Below, one piece after another: positions 59,150 through 64,000 of a stretch of 64,000 nucleotides of DNA. Under the pieces are notes generated by a model. The model made no database searches. It was not told where the DNA came from and worked only from the letters and a program-made list of their open reading frames with translations. The stretch covers positions 3,959,538-4,023,537 of the forward strand of contig NZ_LT732548.1 of NCBI RefSeq assembly GCF_900155685.1, read 5' to 3'. Position numbers and translations under genes: made by a program. Source of the stretch: Paenibacillus bouchesdurhonensis. GTDB taxonomy: Bacteria; Bacillota; Bacilli; Paenibacillales; Paenibacillaceae. Position 1 is the first letter of the stretch, and each line of letters opens with the position of its first letter.

Positions 59150-60700
59150 TTATTCATTTCCAGTTTGTTCAATCAGCTCGATCCACTCATTGAACTCCGT
59201 TTGGAGCTTCGTATAATCATCCTTTAGACGATCATATTCCTCTTGAGTCTTCTCTATTCCCTCGCGCTCCATCTCACGGGTTGTTTGCAACAGCCTGTAC
59301 TCATGGGAAACGATCTCGTAGCTATCGGACATTTCTCTCAGCTGCTCTTCGAGCTTCGACTTCTCTTCTTCCAGTTCACGGAATTGCGAGGAGAGATCCA
59401 TTACCTGCTCTCCGCCTGCCGCACACTGCTGCTGCCATTCCTGAAGCTGCCGCTGTAAATCCGCTTCCGTCTCACGCCAGGAGACCAACTCCTGTTCTGC
59501 AGATGCGAGCTGCTGTCTCCACTCCTGCTCTCTTCGCTCTGCCGCAAGTCGGGAATTCTCTTGTTCCTCTGCCAAGGTGACATAGCTCTGCATTTCCCGT
59601 TCCAGTTCGGTCAGCTTGTCGCGAAAACGTTGTATTTCCTCTCTTAGGCGAGAGTTTTCCTGTGCGGTTGTGCCTGCGGATTTGAGCGCATTTTCATGCT
59701 CCTGATTCACCCGATTCACTTCAGATTTAAGGAATTCCGTATCCTTCGCGAGTTTGGCCGCTTTTGCTTGTTCGGTTTCAAACTCCTCCCGCGCAGCTGC
59801 CGATTCCTTCATCGCCGAATTCAACTCAGCCTGCAGTTGCTCCCGCTGCTCGGAAGACTCTAACAGGCTGATTTCAAGCCGGCTGATTTCATCGTTTCGC
59901 TTCTCAGCGAGCTTCTGCCATGATTTCTCGTTCTGAGCTGCCTCGGCGGCTTCCTTGCGCAGTTTCTCTTCGCGAGCTTTGGATTCCTGCAGCAGTCCCT
60001 GCTGCCGTTTCTTCTCCGCTTCGGACGCCTCGAGCAATTGCTTAAGCTCTGCCGTTTGCTGCTCCAACCTGGATAAGCTCTCCTTCTGACGCTGCTCGTT
60101 AGCCTTTACGCTTTGTTCCCGCTGCAATGATCCCTTAAGCTGAACGGCGAGCTTCTCGCGTTCTTCCTTCTCCCGCTTGGCCTCCTGCTCCGCCCCCCGC
60201 AGCTTCGCTTGCAGTTGGGAAGAACTGCCACGCTGCTCGTTCAATTGGCGCTCCAATTCACTAATTCGCGCGTTAAGCTTGAGAGCTTCCGCCTCCTGCT
60301 CTTTAAGGGTCGTCTCGGCCTTAGCGAACTGATCGAAAACCGCTTTCTTATCGCTCTTAAGCTGATGGTGCTCCTCCTGCAGCAGCTGATGCGCCTTCTC
60401 CTGCTTGGAATGGAGCGCCTGCATGACGGAAATCTCCTGAGCAAGCCCCGCTTTCTCCTGCTCCATCTTCTTTAGTTCGTTCTTAAGCTGCTCCGCCTTC
60501 ATGGCCTCCTCAGCCATACGAACAGCAGCAAGAACCGCCAGGCGCGGGGTGTCCAAATGAGAGTACATTTTAGATATAGCCTGCATATGGGTATCGACGC
60601 GGCGAGCAACCTCTTTCATATATTCAGCGCTGCTGCCCACGATTTTATAAGATGTACCGTAAATTTCAACATTTACACTAATACGGTCAGGGGTCGTCAA
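59150..60700 (-). CDS. zapA: ZapA-like cell division protein with very long coiled coil
   Basis: I choose the TTG at 60700, with GAAGGAGG nine bases upstream. Residues 1-80 match ZapA (RISVNVEIYGTSYKIVGSSA, EYMKEVARRVDTHMQAISK, RLAVLAAVRMAEE). From about residue 85 to the end the protein is an almost unbroken coiled coil of some 400 residues rich in Glu, Gln, Lys and Arg. Ordinary ZapA has 85-110 residues and bundles FtsZ filaments. Position next to pheT, as for Bacillus zapA, supports the name. The long coil is an unusual extension. Confidence 0.85.
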   Translation of the reverse strand: MTTPDRISVNVEIYGTSYKIVGSSAEYMKEVARRVDTHMQAISKMYSHLDTPRLAVLAAVRMAEEAMKAEQLKNELKKMEQEKAGLAQEISVMQALHSKQEKAHQLLQEEHHQLKSDKKAVFDQFAKAETTLKEQEAEALKLNARISELERQLNEQRGSSSQLQAKLRGAEQEAKREKEEREKLAVQLKGSLQREQSVKANEQRQKESLSRLEQQTAELKQLLEASEAEKKRQQGLLQESKAREEKLRKEAAEAAQNEKSWQKLAEKRNDEISRLEISLLESSEQREQLQAELNSAMKESAAAREEFETEQAKAAKLAKDTEFLKSEVNRVNQEHENALKSAGTTAQENSRLREEIQRFRDKLTELEREMQSYVTLAEEQENSRLAAERREQEWRQQLASAEQELVSWRETEADLQRQLQEWQQQCAAGGEQVMDLSSQFRELEEEKSKLEEQLREMSDSYEIVSHEYRLLQTTREMEREGIEKTQEEYDRLKDDYTKLQTEFNEWIELIEQTGNE

Positions 60701-60755
60701 AATGTTGTGCCTCCTTCGGTCCTTACGTTTCATCTAAGCTGTCTGTCCTTGCACG

Positions 60756-60800
60756 AAAGTCACATCGAATCGTTACTTAGACTTGATTCGATGTGACTTT
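60756..60800 (-). terminator. Stem-loop after pheT
   Basis: A 16-bp perfect stem (AAAGTCACATCGAATC / GATTCGATGTGACTTT) with a 13-base loop lies 13 bases past the pheT stop. The T-tract is weak. Confidence 0.7.
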
Positions 60801-60812
60801 GTTCAATTCCTG

Positions 60813-63263
60813 CTATTTTCTTAATTCAGCTGCAAAAGTTTGCTCCAGCATCGACACAACTTGCCCATGCACCGAAGTAATTTCCTCATCCGTCAGCGTG
60901 CGTTCTTTATGGCGATACACCAAAGACAATGCTACGCTCTTCTTGTTGTCGCCAAGCTTGCTGCCAGTATACACATCAAATACATCCAGCTCTTCCAATA
61001 GCTCGCCCGCTGTATTTCGAATAGCAGCCAACAGCGCTCCTGCCTCCACATCCGCATTCACAGCAACAGCGATATCCCGCTGCATGGATGGGAAACGAGG
61101 CAGTTCGCGATATACAGCAGTATCCCCCGCATACTGGTATACCGGCTCAAGCAGCAGCTCCGCAACATAAGTATCCTCAAGATCATGTTCACGCTGCAGC
61201 TCTGGGTGAAGCTGACCTAGGAAACCTAGCTGTTGTTTGCCTGACGTCGTATTTAAATATACGGAAGCTGAGCGTCCTGGATGGAAGCCTTGCGGCGCAT
61301 CCGCTTCATAGCTAATAAGCCCGCGAATTCCGAGATAATCAAAAATGCTCTCCAGCGCACCTTTTAAGTCGAAGAAATCAACTGGTTCGGGAGCTGCATT
61401 CCAGCGTTTCTCTTCGCGATCCCCCGTGAGAAGCAAGCCCAATACAGCTATTTCCCGAGGCTGTTTCGTCAGCTTTTCCTCGTCCGTCTGAAATACGCTT
61501 CCCATTTCAAACAACGCAAGATTATCCTGCTTCCGATTCCGGTTATAGGCTGCGATGTTGATCAGGCCCGGAATTAGACTCATTCGCAGCACGCTTCGAT
61601 CCTCGCTCATCGGCATGGCCAGCTTCACTTCGCGCCCGCCTGCTCCCAGTTGAGGAAATAGCGTACTATAGCCTTCATGAATGAAGGAATAGCCCATCAC
61701 TTCCTGCAAGCCCCCGTGCACGAGCAACCCTCTCAAAGTACGACGGAGAGCTTGCGGCTTCGAATATCCGCCTGCCGTTGTCGGGCCTTCGATCGCTGTT
61801 GTCGGGATATTGTCGTAGCCGTACAGCCGGGCTACCTCTTCGATCAGATCTACATCGCGCGTAATATCTCCGCGGCGAGTCGGTACCCGGACTTCCAGGG
61901 AATTCTCTGCTACGTCCCCACATTCGAAATGCAAGCGGGCGAAAATAGCTTTTGTCTCCAATGCCGAAATATCCGTTCCCAAATAAGCGTTCAATTTACT
62001 CAATGAAAGAGTAATCACTTTGTCCTCTGCCTCGGAAACAACAGCTTCTACGATGCCATGGAGCACTTTGCCGCCCGCATAAAGAGCCATCAACTCGGCC
62101 GCCCGATTCAGGGCAGGTATTACCGCAGCCGGATCAACCTCCTTCTCGAAACGAAGTGAAGCTTCCGAACGCAGACCCAATTGACGCGAAGTCTTCCGAA
62201 CTGAACCGCCGTCAAATTTAGCAGATTCCAGAACAATATTTACGGTATTCCCAGTGACCTCGGAATGAAGTCCCCCCATAACGCCGGCCAGGCCGACAGG
62301 CTGATTCTCGCCATCCACGATCAATAGAGCGCCTGCCTCGAGCTCTCTTTCCTGACCATCCAGTGTGAGCAGCTTCTCGCCTCCTTGGGCTTCGCGAACT
62401 CCGATAATGCCCCCCTTAATCGTATCGGCATCAAAAGCATGCAGCGGCTGGCCATATTCCAGCATCACATAGTTGGTAATGTCCACAATGTTGTTAATTG
62501 GCCGAATTCCAGCCGCCATAAGACGGTTCTGCATCCATTGCGGGGAAGTGCTGATCGTAACATCTGAGATGTATCTGACCGCATAACGGCTGCACAGCTC
62601 CTCCGCATTAATTTTTACCGCAATCCGTTCGCTTGCAGGCTCCGCTACCTCTATGAGCTTCTTGTCCGGCTCAGGCAATTTGATTTCCCTGCCCAAAATA
62701 GCCGCCACCTCGTAGGCTGCGCCCAGCATGCTCAAACAGTCGGATCTGTTCGGTGTAAGGTCGAAGTCGAGCACCTTATCATCCAGTCCGAGCAACTGTG
62801 TAATCGGTGTACCGATTTCAGTGCCCTCAGGCAGTACAAGGATGCCTTCCTGCTGTTCCTTCGGAAGCAGCTTGTCATTGAGGCCAAGCTCCTTGGCCGA
62901 ACAGATCATCCCTTGAGAGAGCACACCGCGCAGCTTGGCCTTCTTGATGTCGAGCCCGCCCGGAAGCTTTGCCCCGACGAGAGCAACTGGCACCATTTGC
63001 CCAGCATCAACATTTTTGGCGCCGCACACGATTTGCAGCTCTTCCTCTTGGCCAGCATCAACGATACATACATTCAGCTTATCCGCGTCTGGATGCTTTT
63101 CCTTGCTTTTGACATAACCAGCAACAACTTTAGTGACTCCCTTATTCCGATTATCAATCGCATCGATCTCAATTCCGGAACGGGTAATTTGCTCTGCTAA
63201 TTCCTCGATGTCTACTTGATCCAAAGATACATATTCCGACAACCATTCGGTTGATACTTTCAT
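60813..63263 (-). CDS. pheT: Phenylalanyl-tRNA synthetase beta subunit
   Basis: The 816-residue protein has the full bacterial layout: an N-terminal tRNA-binding EMAP domain (about 40-150; HPDADKLNVCIVDAG), B3/B4 editing domains, B5 (near 410-480), the class II-like core (SFIHEGYSTLFP onward) and a C-terminal anticodon-binding ferredoxin domain (PRFPSMQRDIAVAVNAD). With PheS it forms the heterotetramer that charges tRNA-Phe. It lies 29 bases after pheS. GGAAGGGAT precedes the ATG. Confidence 0.97.
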   Translation of the reverse strand: MKVSTEWLSEYVSLDQVDIEELAEQITRSGIEIDAIDNRNKGVTKVVAGYVKSKEKHPDADKLNVCIVDAGQEEELQIVCGAKNVDAGQMVPVALVGAKLPGGLDIKKAKLRGVLSQGMICSAKELGLNDKLLPKEQQEGILVLPEGTEIGTPITQLLGLDDKVLDFDLTPNRSDCLSMLGAAYEVAAILGREIKLPEPDKKLIEVAEPASERIAVKINAEELCSRYAVRYISDVTISTSPQWMQNRLMAAGIRPINNIVDITNYVMLEYGQPLHAFDADTIKGGIIGVREAQGGEKLLTLDGQERELEAGALLIVDGENQPVGLAGVMGGLHSEVTGNTVNIVLESAKFDGGSVRKTSRQLGLRSEASLRFEKEVDPAAVIPALNRAAELMALYAGGKVLHGIVEAVVSEAEDKVITLSLSKLNAYLGTDISALETKAIFARLHFECGDVAENSLEVRVPTRRGDITRDVDLIEEVARLYGYDNIPTTAIEGPTTAGGYSKPQALRRTLRGLLVHGGLQEVMGYSFIHEGYSTLFPQLGAGGREVKLAMPMSEDRSVLRMSLIPGLINIAAYNRNRKQDNLALFEMGSVFQTDEEKLTKQPREIAVLGLLLTGDREEKRWNAAPEPVDFFDLKGALESIFDYLGIRGLISYEADAPQGFHPGRSASVYLNTTSGKQQLGFLGQLHPELQREHDLEDTYVAELLLEPVYQYAGDTAVYRELPRFPSMQRDIAVAVNADVEAGALLAAIRNTAGELLEELDVFDVYTGSKLGDNKKSVALSLVYRHKERTLTDEEITSVHGQVVSMLEQTFAAELRK

Positions 63264-63292
63264 GCTTAAGATCCCTTCCTTCTTATACAGGA

Positions 63293-64000
63293 TTAAATTC
63301 GGGCGAATTGCCCCAAGAATCGCATATCATTATTAAAGAAGTGGCGAATATCGTCTACGCCGTATTTGAGCATAGCAATTCGCTCTACGCCCATGCCGAA
63401 GGCAAAGCCGCTGTACTGCTCAGGGTCATATCCGCTCATTTCCAGGACTCGAGGATGAACCATGCCACTGCCCAAAATTTCTAGCCAGCCAGTATTTTTG
63501 CATACTCGGCAGCCGTTTCCGCCACACTTCATACAGGTAACGTCTACTTCGACGCTTGGCTCGGTGAATGGGAAGAAGCTTGGACGCAGCCGAATTTGCG
63601 TATTCGGCCCGAACATCTCGCGAGTAAATTGCAGCAAAGTGCCTTTTAAATCGCTCATGCGGATATTTTTGCCGATTACGAGTCCTTCGATTTGATGGAA
63701 CTGGAACGAATGCGTTGCGTCATCATCGTCACGACGGTAAACGCGGCCCGGGCAAATCACCTTGACAGGCACCTCGCCTTTCATCGCCTCCATCGTCCGC
63801 ACTTGTACCGGGGATGTTTGCGTACGCATGAGCAGATCCTCGGTCAGATAGAAGGAGTCCTGCATATCGCGGGCGGGGTGGTTTTTCGGCAAATTAAGAG
63901 CCTCAAAGTTATAATAGTCGGTCTCAACCTCAGGCCCTTCGGCAATACGGTAGCCCATTCCGATAAAAATGTCTTCGATATCCTGAATAACCTGGTTCAA
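63293..64000 (-). CDS. pheS: Phenylalanyl-tRNA synthetase alpha subunit (C-terminal two thirds; N-terminus outside window)
   Basis: The frame is open to the window edge, so the first part of the gene is missing. The visible 235 residues hold the class II catalytic core: NQVIQDIEDIFIGMGY, GRVYRRDDDDATHSFQFHQI (motif 2), FFPFTEPSVEVDV, and GFAFGMGVERIAMLKYGVDD (motif 3). CMKCGGNGCRVC is a zinc-binding insert found in many Firmicute PheS. It is followed by pheT in the same operon. Confidence 0.96.
   Translation of the reverse strand: MNQVIQDIEDIFIGMGYRIAEGPEVETDYYNFEALNLPKNHPARDMQDSFYLTEDLLMRTQTSPVQVRTMEAMKGEVPVKVICPGRVYRRDDDDATHSFQFHQIEGLVIGKNIRMSDLKGTLLQFTREMFGPNTQIRLRPSFFPFTEPSVEVDVTCMKCGGNGCRVCKNTGWLEILGSGMVHPRVLEMSGYDPEQYSGFAFGMGVERIAMLKYGVDDIRHFFNNDMRFLGQFARI

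Noticed and set aside
1..64000. CRISPR arrays, transposons, prophage, tRNA or rRNA genes
   Set aside because: I saw no repeat-spacer arrays, no transposase or integrase frames, and no tRNA or rRNA-like stretches in the window.

Overview
The window is about 64 kb of chromosome from a spore-forming, low-to-medium GC Firmicute, most probably Paenibacillus or a close relative. The evidence is the gene content and the local gene order (pheS-pheT-zapA ... mutS2-DUF350, thrS-ytxC, liaFSR, CotF-type coat proteins, an AbrB regulator with a zinc knuckle, a gamma-type spore protein), strong GGAGG ribosome binding sites, frequent TTG and GTG starts, and T-box and S-box leaders. Most genes lie on the minus strand. 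I see no rRNA, tRNA, prophage, insertion sequence or CRISPR array; the two sugar-uptake loci are the most accessory-like part.

Layout. 1-2.8 kb: a degenerate MocR-like aminotransferase protein (cut by the window edge), a membrane/coiled-coil protein coupled to an anchored phosphodiester glycosidase, and a tiny membrane protein with its own promoter and terminator. 2.8-5.6 kb: abrB, maa, trmL, serC. 5.7-14.3 kb: a carbohydrate locus with a GH94 disaccharide phosphorylase, a mutarotase-like protein, a sugar ABC importer and a divergent LacI regulator, with repeated CGAAA/TTTCG palindromes between them. 14.4-15.6 kb: aroF. 15.6-23.8 kb: a second sugar importer with a DUF5060/DUF4038-type hydrolase and a YesM/YesN two-component system. 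24-32 kb: ispH and a cell-envelope stress block (OmpR/EnvZ-type pair, HtrA, LiaFSR). 32-37.6 kb: a short gamma-type spore protein, a 3D-domain protein, T-box-thrS, ytxC, mqnC (futalosine menaquinone pathway). 37.8-41.5 kb: S-box controlled metA-metI-metC. 41.6-42.9 kb: corA with an elaborate leader. 42.9-51.8 kb: housekeeping genes (HRDC protein, DUF3055, second phosphodiester glycosidase, 5'-3' exonuclease, Spx/ArsC-like protein, RluA, PduO-type adenosyltransferase, Spo0E-like protein, alaT-alaR, two coat proteins). 52-64 kb: an FAD oxidoreductase, MFS carrier, zinc-ribbon protein, a second tiny membrane protein, DUF350 protein, mutS2, a holin-like membrane protein, a CuA-type cupredoxin lipoprotein, a very long ZapA-coiled-coil protein, pheT and the end of pheS.

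The most interesting item is the corA leader. A good sigma-A promoter is followed by a 40-codon ORF whose product starts MEGDPSP, strikingly like the acidic/proline start of the enterobacterial Mg2+-sensing leader peptide MgtL. A segment inside this ORF can form a 19-bp paired element with a downstream segment. That downstream segment otherwise pairs perfectly with the corA Shine-Dalgarno sequence. The two folds exclude each other, so ribosome drop-off early in the leader at low Mg2+ would free the corA ribosome binding site. The layout is read directly from the sequence; the mechanism is inference.
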